Assembly: GCF_000010725.1 (NCBI RefSeq)
Contig: NC_013857.1
Span: forward strand, 1-64,000
DNA length: 64,000 bases
Origin: Azospirillum sp. B510
Lineage (GTDB): Bacteria; Pseudomonadota; Alphaproteobacteria; Azospirillales; Azospirillaceae
Reading direction: 5' to 3'
The translations under genes and the position numbers were made by a program. Below the pieces are notes generated by a model. That model was not told the origin of the DNA. It made no database searches and was given only the letters and a program-made list of their open reading frames with translations. Below are positions 7,495 to 16,598 of the stretch, piece by piece (the first letter of the stretch is position 1; each line of letters starts with the position of its first letter).

Positions 7495-8855
7495 CCCAGA
7501 AGTCTCCCAAGAGTGTTCTTGAAGCGGTCGGCGATCTCCTCCTCGCGCGGGTGGCGGCGGTCGCGGACGACGGCGCGTCCGGCGATCACCACGTCCCGCA
7601 CCAGGGGAGCGTTGCCGGCGAAGATCCAGCCGTCCAGCAGCGCGTCGGCTTTGCGCGCCGCCAGCAGCGGGTGGTTGGTGTCGAGCACGACGATATCGGC
7701 GCGGAGCCCTGCGGCGATGCGCCCGGCCTCGAAGCCCGTCGCCTGCGCCCCGCCGGCCTGGGCGTCCTCCACCAGCCGGCGGGCGGTGGAGCGGCGCGGA
7801 CCGCCGGCCAGCACGGTGCGCCGGCCGCTGGTCAGCCGCGCGCCATATTCCAGCCAGCGCAGATCCTCGACCGGGCTGACGGAGATGTGGCTGTCCGACC
7901 CGACGCCCCAGCGCCCGCCCCGGCCCAGGTAGGACTCGGCGGCGAAGAAGCCGTCGCCGAGATTGGCCTCGGTGGTCGGACACAGGCCGGCGACCGCACC
8001 ACGGGCGACGACGCCCGCCACTTCCGTTTCAGTCATATGGGTGGCGTGGATCAGGCACCAGCGCTCATCGACCGGCTGGGTTTCCAGCAGATGCTCGACC
8101 GGGCGGCGGCCATGGTGGGCGAGACAATCCTCGACCTCCCGGCGCTGTTCGGCGATGTGGATATGGATCGGGCCTTGCCGATGGGCGGCGACGCTCTCCG
8201 CCAGCAGCCCGTCCGGCACCGCGCGCAGCGAATGGGGCGCGATGCCCAGCCGCACATCGGAGGAGTCGCCATAGGCGCCGCGCAGGGCGTCGGTCAGCCG
8301 GGCGAACCCTGCCCCGTCATGGATGAAGCGGCGCTGCCCGGCGGTCGGCGGCGTGCCGCCGAAACCGGACGCGTTGTAGAGCACCGGCAGCAAGGTGATC
8401 GGCAGCCCGGCGGCCCGCGCGGCGGCAATGGCGCGGTGGCCCATCTCCGCCGGGTCGGCGTAGGCGCTGCCGTCGCGGTCATGGTGCAGGTAATGGAATT
8501 CGGCGATGGCGGTGAAGCCGGCCTTCAGCGTCTCGACATAGAGCTGGGCGGCGACCGCCTCGAAATCCTCCGGATCCATGCGGTCGAGCGCGCGATACAT
8601 CACCTCGCGCCAACTCCAGAAGCTGTCCGATCCCTCGCCGGAGGATTCGCCCATCCCCGCGATGGCGCGTTGATGGGCGTGGGAATGCAGGTTGGCGATA
8701 CCGGCGACAGCCGCCCCGGCGAAGCGCTCCGCATCGGCCGGGCAGTTGGCACCGGGCGCCACCGAGACGATCCGGCCTCGGTCCTCCACCGTGACCAGCA
8801 CATCCTCCGCCCAGCCGTCCGGCAGCAGCGCCGAGGCAAAAAACAGGTTGCTCAT
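7491..8855 (-). CDS. hutF: Formimidoylglutamate deiminase
   Basis: HutF (454 aa) converts N-formimino-L-glutamate to N-formyl-L-glutamate plus ammonia; it defines the five-step hut pathway. It is an amidohydrolase-superfamily enzyme: the metal-binding pair is in NLHSHAHQRA, with further ligands in IHIHIAEQ, CLIHATHM and GVGSDSHIS. The ATG at 8855 is favoured over an upstream in-frame ATG because GAGGACGCC precedes it at proper distance and the protein starts at the normal place. It is the first gene of the minus-strand unit, reading away from the operator-like intergenic region shared with hutI. Confidence 0.96.
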   Translation of the reverse strand: MSNLFFASALLPDGWAEDVLVTVEDRGRIVSVAPGANCPADAERFAGAAVAGIANLHSHAHQRAIAGMGESSGEGSDSFWSWREVMYRALDRMDPEDFEAVAAQLYVETLKAGFTAIAEFHYLHHDRDGSAYADPAEMGHRAIAAARAAGLPITLLPVLYNASGFGGTPPTAGQRRFIHDGAGFARLTDALRGAYGDSSDVRLGIAPHSLRAVPDGLLAESVAAHRQGPIHIHIAEQRREVEDCLAHHGRRPVEHLLETQPVDERWCLIHATHMTETEVAGVVARGAVAGLCPTTEANLGDGFFAAESYLGRGGRWGVGSDSHISVSPVEDLRWLEYGARLTSGRRTVLAGGPRRSTARRLVEDAQAGGAQATGFEAGRIAAGLRADIVVLDTNHPLLAARKADALLDGWIFAGNAPLVRDVVIAGRAVVRDRRHPREEEIADRFKNTLGRLLG

Positions 8856-8872
8856 GAGGGCGTCCTCGCTAT

Positions 8873-8900
8873 TATAGACAACACTATACAAGTATAGGCA
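8873..8900. promoter_or_regulatory. Candidate HutC operator between hutF and hutI
   Basis: The 121-bp gap between the divergent hut units contains a perfect dyad CTATAC-AA-GTATAG (8884-8897) and an adjacent TATAG (8873-8877) inverted relative to CTATA (8884-8888). Together they give the half-site run TATAGACA, TATACAAG, TATAGGCA. Such short AT-rich dyads are typical of GntR/HutC-family operators, and hutC is encoded two genes away. The assignment to HutC is inference. The location would let one repressor control both directions, with urocanate as the expected inducer. Confidence 0.6.
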
Positions 8901-8976
8901 ACCCGCTGCCAAGAGGGTTGCGGTACAAACTTTCCCTCTCCCGGGGCGGGGGAGGGCGTCTCAAAGGAACCGACCG

Positions 8977-10230
8977 ATGCCGACCAGCGCGCCGTGGGAT
9001 TCCCTGTGGATCGACCTGTCCGTTGCGACCATGGGCGACGATGACGGCTATGGCGCCATCGCCGACGCCGCGGTCGGCATCAAGGACGGCCGCATCGCCT
9101 TCGTCGGCCGCCGCGCCGCGCTGACCGATGCGCCCGACGCGCTGGCGACGCAGATCCATTCCGGTCGGGGCGGCTGGATGACCCCCGGCCTGATCGACTG
9201 CCACACCCACCTCGTTCATGGCGGCAACCGCGCCCGCGAGTTCGAGATGCGGCTGAACGGCGCCAGCTATGAGGAGATCGCGCGGGCCGGCGGCGGCATC
9301 CTGTCCACCGTCTCCGCCACCCGCGCCGCCAGCGGGGACCAGCTTCTGGCCGCCACCCTGCCGCGGCTGGACAGCCTGCTGGCCGAGGGCGTGACGACGG
9401 TGGAGGTGAAGTCCGGCTATGGCCTCGACAGCGAGACCGAGACGCGCATGCTCCGCGTCGCCCGCCGGCTGGCCCAGCGCCGTCCGGTGGAGGTGCGAAC
9501 CACATATCTCGGCGCCCACGCCCTGCCGCCGGAATTCAGGAACGACCCCGACGGCTACATCGACCGCATCTGTGCCGAGACGCTGCCGGCGATCGCCGAA
9601 GCGGGCCTCGCCGACGCGGTGGATGCCTTCTGCGAGGGGATCGGCTTCTCCGTCGCCCAGACCCGCCGGCTGTTCGAGGCGGCGAAGCGGCTCGGCCTGC
9701 CGGTGAAGCTGCATGCCGAACAGCTCAGCAACCTCGGCGGCGCCCGGCTGGTGGCGGAGTTCGGCGGGTTGTCCGCCGACCATGTCGAGCATCTGGACGA
9801 GGAGGGCGTCGTCGCCATGGCCAAGGCCGGCACGGTGGCGGTTCTGCTGCCCGGCGCCTTCTATGCCCTGCGCGAGACCAAACTGCCGCCGATCGATCTG
9901 CTGCGCCGTCACGGCGTACCGATGGCGCTGTCCACCGACAACAACCCCGGCACCTCGCCGGTCGCCTCGCTGCTGCTGATGCTGTCGATGGGCTGCACCT
10001 TCTTCCGCCTGACCCCGGCGGAGGCGCTGGCCGGCGTCACCCGCCATGCGGCGAAGGCTCTCGGGCTGAAGGATCGCGGCGTGATCGCGCCGGGCAAGCG
10101 CGCCGATCTGGCGGTCTGGCGCATCGAACATCCGGCGGAACTGGCCTACGCCATCGGCCTCAACCCCTGCATGGCGGTGGTCAATGGCGGCGTGGTCCGC
10201 AAGCCGCGCGTCGAAGCGGAGGCGGCGTGA
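8977..10230 (+). CDS. hutI: Imidazolonepropionase
   Basis: HutI (417 aa) opens the ring of 4-imidazolone-5-propanoate to give N-formimino-L-glutamate, the third step of histidine breakdown. The amidohydrolase metal site shows as DCHTHLVHGG near residue 73; the substrate-specific segments VKSGYGLDSETE and LHAEQLSNLGG, and the late LSTDNNPGTSP motif, match the family closely. AAAGGAACC lies before the ATG. It starts the plus-strand unit hutI-hutC-hutU and overlaps hutC by 4 bp. Confidence 0.97.
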   Translation: MPTSAPWDSLWIDLSVATMGDDDGYGAIADAAVGIKDGRIAFVGRRAALTDAPDALATQIHSGRGGWMTPGLIDCHTHLVHGGNRAREFEMRLNGASYEEIARAGGGILSTVSATRAASGDQLLAATLPRLDSLLAEGVTTVEVKSGYGLDSETETRMLRVARRLAQRRPVEVRTTYLGAHALPPEFRNDPDGYIDRICAETLPAIAEAGLADAVDAFCEGIGFSVAQTRRLFEAAKRLGLPVKLHAEQLSNLGGARLVAEFGGLSADHVEHLDEEGVVAMAKAGTVAVLLPGAFYALRETKLPPIDLLRRHGVPMALSTDNNPGTSPVASLLLMLSMGCTFFRLTPAEALAGVTRHAAKALGLKDRGVIAPGKRADLAVWRIEHPAELAYAIGLNPCMAVVNGGVVRKPRVEAEAA

Positions 10231-10955
10231 GCGACACCATCTCCACCGCCCAGCCGCGCTACGCCCAGATCAAGGAAGCCATCCGCCGCCGCATCAGCTC
10301 GGGCGACTGGCCGGAGGGCTTCCAGATCCCATCGGAGCACAAACTGCTGGAGGAATTCTCGGTCAGCCGGATGACGGTCCACCGCGCGTTGCGCGACCTG
10401 ACCGACGAGGGGCTGCTGACCCGCGTGCAGGGGCTGGGCACCTTCGTCGCCGAACGGCCGCCCAGCACCGACGTGGTGGAACTGCGCAGCATCGCCGACG
10501 AGATCGCCGAACGCGGCAACATCCATGGCTGCCGGGTGGAGCGATTGCTCGCGGTCACCGCCGATGCCGGGCTGGCCCGCCGCTTCAACCTGCCGGTCGG
10601 GGCGAAACTGTTCCATTCCGTCGTCGTCCACAGCGAAAGCGACGTGCCGGTCCAACTGGAGGAACGCTGGGTCAACCCGGCGGTGGCGCCCGACTATCTG
10701 GACCAGGACTTCACCCGCCAGACGCCGGGCGAGTATCTGATCCGGCTGGAGGCCTCGCCGCAGGTCGAGCATGTCATCGAAGCGGTGGCGCCGACGCCGG
10801 AGATCGCCCGCCTGCTCGACATCCCCGTCACCGAACCCTGTCTGCGCGTCACCCGCCGGACGTGGGTCCAGGGGAGGGTGGTGACGGTGGCGATGCTGGT
10901 CCATCCCGGCAGCCGCTACCGGCTGGGGGCGCGGTTCCAGCTTCCGCCCTCCTGA
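10227..10955 (+). CDS. hutC: Histidine-utilisation repressor (GntR family)
   Basis: A 242-aa GntR-family repressor: a winged HTH at residues about 10-75 (IPSEHKLLEEFSVSRMTVHR) followed by a UTRA ligand-binding domain. HutC proteins bind hut promoters and release them on binding urocanate; that behaviour is family knowledge. The gene begins with GTG inside the end of hutI (GTGA overlap), so repressor synthesis is tied to hutI expression, implying autoregulation through the operator at 8873-8900. It lies between hutI and hutU, an order seen in several alphaproteobacterial loci. Confidence 0.94.
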   Translation: MSDTISTAQPRYAQIKEAIRRRISSGDWPEGFQIPSEHKLLEEFSVSRMTVHRALRDLTDEGLLTRVQGLGTFVAERPPSTDVVELRSIADEIAERGNIHGCRVERLLAVTADAGLARRFNLPVGAKLFHSVVVHSESDVPVQLEERWVNPAVAPDYLDQDFTRQTPGEYLIRLEASPQVEHVIEAVAPTPEIARLLDIPVTEPCLRVTRRTWVQGRVVTVAMLVHPGSRYRLGARFQLPPS

Positions 10956-11006
10956 CGAACATAAGACCTCGAAACGCACATCCCTCCCACCAGGAGCCAT
11001 CGACCG

Positions 11007-12689
11007 ATGTCATCCCGCCTCGATAACCAGCGCGTCATCCGTGCCCCGCACGGCCCCGAACTGAGCTGCAAGAGCTGGCTCGCCGAGGCGCCGATGCGCA
11101 TGCTGATGAACAACCTCGACCCCGACGTCGCCGAACGGCCGCAGGAGCTGGTCGTCTATGGCGGCATCGGCCGCGCCGCCCGTGATTGGGAAAGCTTCGA
11201 CCGCATCGTCGCCGCGCTGAAGACGCTGAACGACGACGAGACCCTGCTGGTCCAGTCGGGCAAGCCGGTCGGCGTCTTCCGCACCCATGCCGACGCGCCG
11301 CGCGTGCTGATCGCCAACTCCAACCTGGTGCCGCGCTGGGCGACCTGGGAGCATTTCAACGAGCTGGACCGCAAGGGTCTGGCGATGTACGGCCAGATGA
11401 CCGCCGGATCCTGGATCTACATCGGCAGCCAGGGCATCGTGCAGGGCACCTACGAGACCTTCGTCGAGGCCGGGCGCCAGCATTACGACGGCGACCTCAA
11501 GGGCAAATGGATCCTCACCGGCGGCCTCGGCGGCATGGGTGGGGCGCAGCCGCTGGCCGCGACCATGGCAGGCGCCTGCATGCTGGCGGTCGAATGCCGC
11601 CCCAGCAGCATCGAGATGCGGCTCCGCACCGGTTATCTCGACCGCCACACCGCCGACCTGGACGAGGCGCTGGCCTGGATCGACGAGGCCTGCGCCAAGG
11701 GCGAGGCGATCTCCGTCGGCCTGCTCGGCAACGCCGCCGATGTTTTCCCCGAACTGGCGCGCCGCGCCGAGACCGACATCAAGGCCCGGCCGCACATCGT
11801 CACCGACCAGACCTCCGCCCATGACCCGGTGAACGGCTATCTGCCGCAGGGCTGGACGCTGGAGGAGTGGGAGGGCGCCCGCGAAAGCCAGCCGGCCGCC
11901 GTCGCCGCCGCGGCCCGCAAGTCGATGCGCGTGCAGGTGGAGGCGATGCTGGCCTTCCATGCCATGGGCATCCCGACCGTCGATTACGGCAACAACATCC
12001 GCCAGATGGCGAAGGAGGAGGGGTTGGAGAACGCCTTCGACTTCCCCGGCTTCGTCCCCGCCTATATCCGTCCGCTGTTCTGCCGCGGCATCGGCCCATT
12101 CCGCTGGGCCGCGCTGTCCGGCGATCCGGAGGATATCCGCAAGACCGACGCCAAGGTGAAGGAGCTGATCCCCGACGATCCGCACCTGCACAACTGGCTC
12201 GACATGGCGGCCAAGCGCATCCAGTTCCAGGGCCTGCCGGCCCGCATCTGCTGGGTCGGCCTCGGCCAGCGCCACCGCCTCGGCCTCGCCTTCAACGAGA
12301 TGGTGAAGTCGGGCGAGCTGAAGGCGCCGATCGTCATCGGCCGCGACCATCTCGACAGCGGCTCCGTCGCCAGCCCGAACCGCGAGACGGAAGCGATGAA
12401 GGACGGCTCCGACGCGGTGTCGGACTGGCCGCTGCTGAACGCGCTGCTGAACACCGCCAGCGGGGCGACCTGGGTCAGCCTGCACCATGGCGGCGGCGTC
12501 GGCATGGGCTTCTCGCAGCATTCCGGCATGGTCATCGTCTGCGACGGCAGCGACGAGGCGGCCCGGCGGGTCGGGCGCGTGCTGTGGAACGACCCGGCCA
12601 CCGGCGTGATGCGCCACGCCGACGCCGGCTATGACATCGCCATCACTTGCGCCAAGGAACAGGGGCTGAACCTGCCGTTTCTGAAGTAA
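11007..12689 (+). CDS. hutU: Urocanate hydratase
   Basis: HutU (560 aa) adds water to urocanate to give imidazolonepropionate, using tightly bound NAD+ as an electrophile. The glycine-rich TGGLGGMGGAQPL segment near residue 172 is the NAD-binding loop, and VDYGNNIRQ and LHHGGGVGMGFSQH are strongly conserved family blocks. Length agrees with the usual 550-565 aa. CAGGAGCC lies before the ATG. It closes the plus-strand hut unit 51 bp after hutC and is followed by a strong hairpin shared with the convergent glycosidase gene. Confidence 0.97.
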   Translation: MSSRLDNQRVIRAPHGPELSCKSWLAEAPMRMLMNNLDPDVAERPQELVVYGGIGRAARDWESFDRIVAALKTLNDDETLLVQSGKPVGVFRTHADAPRVLIANSNLVPRWATWEHFNELDRKGLAMYGQMTAGSWIYIGSQGIVQGTYETFVEAGRQHYDGDLKGKWILTGGLGGMGGAQPLAATMAGACMLAVECRPSSIEMRLRTGYLDRHTADLDEALAWIDEACAKGEAISVGLLGNAADVFPELARRAETDIKARPHIVTDQTSAHDPVNGYLPQGWTLEEWEGARESQPAAVAAAARKSMRVQVEAMLAFHAMGIPTVDYGNNIRQMAKEEGLENAFDFPGFVPAYIRPLFCRGIGPFRWAALSGDPEDIRKTDAKVKELIPDDPHLHNWLDMAAKRIQFQGLPARICWVGLGQRHRLGLAFNEMVKSGELKAPIVIGRDHLDSGSVASPNRETEAMKDGSDAVSDWPLLNALLNTASGATWVSLHHGGGVGMGFSQHSGMVIVCDGSDEAARRVGRVLWNDPATGVMRHADAGYDIAITCAKEQGLNLPFLK

Positions 12690-12697
12690 GGGGGCCT

Positions 12698-12720
12698 CCC
12701 TCTCCCCTTGGGGGAGAGGG
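12698..12720. terminator. Bidirectional hairpin between hutU and GH1 gene
   Basis: CCCTCTCCCC-TTG-GGGGAGAGGG forms a perfect 10-bp stem with a 3-nt loop in the 46 bp between two convergent genes. It has no long U tract on either strand, so it is a weaker-than-classical terminator. It belongs to the CCCTCTCCC palindrome family dispersed in this window. Confidence 0.6.
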
Positions 12721-12735
12721 GACATGTCGCTGACT

Positions 12736-14067
12736 TCACTCATACCCCCGGATCAGGTCGGAATACCAGCGTGCGGACTCCTTCGGGATCCGCGCCTGGG
12801 TTTCGAAATCCACCCGGACGATGCCGAACCGCGTGCCGTAGCCGCCGCCCCATTCGAAATTGTCCAGCAGCGACCAGACGAAATATCCCCGAACGTCGGC
12901 GCCCAGCCCCTTGGCCTCCGCCATCGCCGCGATGTAGGCTTGCAGATAGGCCAGCCGCTCCGCATCGACCACGCGCCCCTCGGCGTCGGGCGTCTCCGCC
13001 GCCTTGGTGCCATAGCCGTTCTCGGTGACATAGATCGGCAGGCGGTAGCGTCGGGTCAGATCCAGCAGCGTGTCGCGGAAGCAGTCCGGATCATACGGCC
13101 AGCCGATGGCCGTCCGCTTCATCCCCGGCGGGGGAGAGCCGAAGCCGAAGCCCCAGATCAGGCTGTCGTCCTTGCGGCCATAGACCGGGGCGTAATGGTT
13201 CAGCCCGAACCAGTCCAGCGGCCGGGCGATGCGCGCCATGTCGCCGGGCAGGACGTACGGCTCGATCGCCTCGGCGATGCGGCGCGGGTAATGGGCCAGC
13301 AGTTGCGCGTCGGGGAAGGCGCGGTTCCAATGCTCGTCGAACAGGGCCGCCGCCTCGACATCCTCCTGCCTGTCGGTCTCCGGCCGCATCGGCTGGACGC
13401 TGTGCACCGCGCCGATCGAGGCTCCCGGCACCAGGGTGCGCAGCACATCGACCCCGGCGCCATGGGCGAGGTTGACGTGGTGGATGACCTTCAGATGGGT
13501 GGCGCGGTCGGCGATGCTGGGCGCCCCCCAGCCGAAGGCCCAGCCGAACAGGGTGAACACCGAGAATTCGTTGAAGGTCGCCCAGCGTTTCACCCGGTCG
13601 CCATAGCGCCGGGCGCAGAGCGCGGCGTAATCCTCGAACCAGCCGATGCTGTCGCGGGTGCTCCAGCCGCCCAGATCCTGCAAGGCCTGCGGCAAATCCC
13701 AGTGATAGAGGCACAGCCACGGCTCGATCCGTTTTTCCAGCAGCCGGTCGATCAGCCGGTCGTAGAAATCCAGCCCCTTGTCGTTCGGCGCCCCCCGCCC
13801 GCGCGGCAGCACCCTGGGCCAGGAGACCGAGAAGCGGTAGGCCCGCAACCCCAGTTCCGCCATCAGATCGACGTCCTGCGGCATCAGATGGTAATGGTCG
13901 CAGGCGACATCGCCGCTGTCGCCATTGTCGACCCGCCCCTTGAGCCGGCAAAACAGATCCCAGATGCTGGGCGCCCGCCCGTCGGCGTCGGCTCCGCCCT
14001 CGATCTGGTAGGCGGAGGTGGAGGCGCCCCACAGGAACTCTTTGGGGAAAACCGGACGTTCGGTCAT
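12736..14067 (-). CDS. Glycoside hydrolase family 1 beta-glucosidase
   Basis: A 443-aa GH1 enzyme without signal peptide, expected to hydrolyse beta-glucosides or related disaccharides in the cytoplasm. The fold starts with FLWGASTSAYQIEGG; Glu167 in ATFNEF is the acid/base and Glu349 in YVTENGYG is the nucleophile. Family members usually have NEP at the first site, so the Phe after Glu167 is unusual. WSLLDNFEW near the end is also canonical. The specificity (glucoside, galactoside or 6-phospho) cannot be read from sequence; no PTS or other sugar transporter gene is adjacent, which argues against a phospho-glucosidase. Confidence 0.93.
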   Translation of the reverse strand: MTERPVFPKEFLWGASTSAYQIEGGADADGRAPSIWDLFCRLKGRVDNGDSGDVACDHYHLMPQDVDLMAELGLRAYRFSVSWPRVLPRGRGAPNDKGLDFYDRLIDRLLEKRIEPWLCLYHWDLPQALQDLGGWSTRDSIGWFEDYAALCARRYGDRVKRWATFNEFSVFTLFGWAFGWGAPSIADRATHLKVIHHVNLAHGAGVDVLRTLVPGASIGAVHSVQPMRPETDRQEDVEAAALFDEHWNRAFPDAQLLAHYPRRIAEAIEPYVLPGDMARIARPLDWFGLNHYAPVYGRKDDSLIWGFGFGSPPPGMKRTAIGWPYDPDCFRDTLLDLTRRYRLPIYVTENGYGTKAAETPDAEGRVVDAERLAYLQAYIAAMAEAKGLGADVRGYFVWSLLDNFEWGGGYGTRFGIVRVDFETQARIPKESARWYSDLIRGYE

Positions 14068-14246
14068 GGCGGCTCATCCGAAAGGAGAAGACCGGGATCC
14101 TACCGCTTTCCCGTGCGGGGGAAAGGGGCCAATCGTCGCCGCGGGCGTTGCGGAAAACCGTCACCATATCTCGGTCGACAGGACGGCGCGGCGCTCCTAT
14201 GGTCACGCCGATTGACCGGGCGAATGCAGAAAGGAACGGGCGCATC

Positions 14247-15272
14247 ATGGCGAAGAAGGACGGAGTCAACGGCAAGGGCGGCCAGTTCAGCGGGACGCCG
14301 GCCGACCGGCTGGTCCGGCTGTGGCGCAACAACGACGAGCGCTTCGGCGCCCTGCTCGACGAGGTGCTGGACTCCAACCGCCAGGGTGTGATCGAAGCGG
14401 CGCTGGGCAAGCTGCGCGAGGAGGAAGGCTACGACTTCATGGACGAGGTCGAGGCCTTCTCGGAAACGGCGCAGAGCACCGACGAGCATGGCGACCCGAC
14501 CCTGTCGACCCTGTTCTGGCTGGTGCTGGAGGTCGAGGGCCGGCTGGACGAGCCGCCGTCGGTCGATGCCATCGAACGGGCGCTGGATTCCGCCGGGCTG
14601 CTGGAGAAGGCCACCGACATGCGGTTGCTGCCGCTGTGGCTGGATCCGGAACCGCTGTCCTATCTTGAGGCCGCCGACCGCCGCACCCTGCTGCGCCGAC
14701 TGATCGACTCGACCGGGGCGGCGGAGGCTTTCGTCCGCGACCAGGATCTGGTCGCCTCCGCCGACGACATCGGGTCCCGTCTCGTCTCCGTCGTCGGGCT
14801 GGTGATCGAGGAGGACGCGGAGCAGGAGGGCGAGGCGATGCCCGACCCGCTCAACCTCGGCTTCGGCGGCGAGGGGCAGGAGATGGAAATCGATCCGATC
14901 GAGCAGGAGCGCATCCGCCAGTCGATGGCTGCCTTCGCCGAGGCGGTGACGGCGGCCGACCCGCGGGTCAAGCGTTGCGAGCCGGTGGGCGGGCTGAACG
15001 ACCTGCTGGATTTCACCGCCGAAGGGGTCTGGCCCGACGATATCGACGCCAATTTCGACGAGGTCAATGACTTCCTCGACATCGCCGGCAACGAGACCGG
15101 GGACGGCATCCTCGATGTGGCGGTCGGCGGCACGGCGGAGGGCTTGCAGGTCCGCGCCTACAATTCCGACGGCGCGCTGCTGGACGAGCGGGTCTTCGAC
15201 CTTACCGGCGACCGCGCCGAAGAGGCGCTGGCCCTGATCAAGCGGCGCTGCCGCCGCGTCAGCGAGGTCTGA
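14247..15272 (+). CDS. Uncharacterised acidic protein
   Basis: A 341-aa soluble, Glu/Asp-rich protein with no recognised domain. The ATG at 14247 follows AAAGGAACG and is preferred to an in-frame start about 100 bp upstream. Predicted helical segments dominate the N-terminal half (RLVRLWRNNDERFGALLDEV, DFMDEVEAFSETAQ), and no TM helix or signal peptide is visible. The C-terminal part alternates short strands with acidic stretches (GVWPDDIDANFDEVNDFLD). It is flanked by a divergent glycosidase and a convergent transglycosylase, so context gives no function. Confidence 0.8.
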   Translation: MAKKDGVNGKGGQFSGTPADRLVRLWRNNDERFGALLDEVLDSNRQGVIEAALGKLREEEGYDFMDEVEAFSETAQSTDEHGDPTLSTLFWLVLEVEGRLDEPPSVDAIERALDSAGLLEKATDMRLLPLWLDPEPLSYLEAADRRTLLRRLIDSTGAAEAFVRDQDLVASADDIGSRLVSVVGLVIEEDAEQEGEAMPDPLNLGFGGEGQEMEIDPIEQERIRQSMAAFAEAVTAADPRVKRCEPVGGLNDLLDFTAEGVWPDDIDANFDEVNDFLDIAGNETGDGILDVAVGGTAEGLQVRAYNSDGALLDERVFDLTGDRAEEALALIKRRCRRVSEV

Positions 15273-15303
15273 TCCGGGCGGGCTGATCGGTGTCCGCCGG
15301 GGG

Positions 15304-16410
15304 TCAGGCCCCCGGCGCCACCACGAAGCACGCCATGCCCTGGCTGACCAGCCCGTTGCAGGCGTTGGCCGCGTCCTGCTGCGACAGGCCGGACAGGCGG
15401 GCGCGATAGAGCGGCCCGGTCTGGGTATCCACCGCCTGGACGATGCGTTGCGAGCGCGACAGCATCGGCATGCTGCTGCGGGCGCGGTCGATCACCCGCT
15501 GGCTGTCGTCGGGCGAGCGGAAGGCGCCGAGCTGCACCGTCCAAATCCCGCCGCCGGCACTGGCGGCCCCGGCCATCGTCGCCACCGCGCGCGGCGCCGG
15601 GGCGTCGGGGGTGGAGGTGTCGGGCGCCACCACGCGCACCGCCTGGGTCGTTTGGATCGGGGCCGGCAGGGCCGCCACGGCGATGGGGCCGCGGCTTGGC
15701 GCCGGCTGGCTGGTCTCGACCGGCGGGGAATAGGCCGGCGCCGGATTGGGGGGCGGCGTGTAGACGGGGGCCGGCGAAGAGGAGGCGGACGGCCGGGCAT
15801 AGGGCGAGCCGTAATCCGGCGGCGAATCCGTCGAGGTGGAGGGCGGCGCGCTGACCAGCACGATGTCGGCGCCGTTGGGAGCCGGGGTGCGGTTCAGCCG
15901 CGGGCTGACCGAGGCGATGTAGCGCCGGGTCTCGCCCGGCAGGCCGCGCTTGCCGGCCAGATAATCGCCGTAACAGCCCGGACCGCAATTATAGGCGCCA
16001 AGGAAGCCCGGCGCGCCGAACAGATTGTACATCTCGCGCAGATAAGCGGTGCCGGCGATGATGTTGTCATGCGGATCGAAGGGGTCGGATCCCAGATTGT
16101 GCTTGCGCCGCATCTCCTCATAGGTGGCGGGCATCAGCTGCATCAGGCCCATGGCGCCGGCCTTGCTGACGATCGGCTGGCCGTTGACGGTGGTGCGCCC
16201 GCCGCTCTCCTGGCGGATGACCTCGCGGATCCACAGCTCGGGCATGTCGAAGCGCTTGGAGGCTTCGGCGACATGCGCGTCGATTTCCGCCGGCGTGGCG
16301 GTGCGATGGCTGCCGCCGCCGCTGGCGCAGGCGCTCAGCAGCGCGGTCAGGGCGGCGCAGGTCAGCAATGGCTTCAGGCGACGCACGGAACCCCCGGTCA
16401 TCGTTCGCAT
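15304..16410 (-). CDS. Lytic transglycosylase lipoprotein with SPOR-like domain
   Basis: A 368-aa envelope protein. The first 30 residues form a lipoprotein signal with lipobox LLSAC, so Cys28 would be lipidated. Residues about 45-165 are a family 1 (Slt-type) transglycosylase domain with catalytic Glu68 in RQESGG, followed by GAMGLMQLMPATYEEM and AYNCGPGC. A Pro/Ser/Ala-rich linker (about 185-285) leads to a C-terminal SPOR-like repeat (WTVQLGAFRSPDDSQRVIDR) that would bind denuded glycan strands. It would cleave peptidoglycan between MurNAc and GlcNAc. The start has no clear ribosome-binding site, and an ATG at 16401 is an alternative. Confidence 0.92.
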   Translation of the reverse strand: MRTMTGGSVRRLKPLLTCAALTALLSACASGGGSHRTATPAEIDAHVAEASKRFDMPELWIREVIRQESGGRTTVNGQPIVSKAGAMGLMQLMPATYEEMRRKHNLGSDPFDPHDNIIAGTAYLREMYNLFGAPGFLGAYNCGPGCYGDYLAGKRGLPGETRRYIASVSPRLNRTPAPNGADIVLVSAPPSTSTDSPPDYGSPYARPSASSSPAPVYTPPPNPAPAYSPPVETSQPAPSRGPIAVAALPAPIQTTQAVRVVAPDTSTPDAPAPRAVATMAGAASAGGGIWTVQLGAFRSPDDSQRVIDRARSSMPMLSRSQRIVQAVDTQTGPLYRARLSGLSQQDAANACNGLVSQGMACFVVAPGA

Positions 16411-16598
16411 CTACTTGTGGATAAGCCCAATTGGGAGGTAGCGACCTTTGCACATTCCCGACCCGCCGTAAACCGTCCCGACTGTGACCTTCGCCTCGGC
16501 CGGGGAGCGCGGAGGGGGAGGGTGGTCCGCGCTCCTTCGGTCTGGCAAGCGGTCGGACGGGCATCTGCCGTCCGGCGCGGCCTCCGCTTCCCCGGCCC

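Noticed and set aside
16416..16424. TGTGGATAA, a perfect DnaA-box sequence
   Set aside because: It is a single copy beside a transglycosylase gene, far from the iterons. One 9-mer match in this much DNA can be chance.
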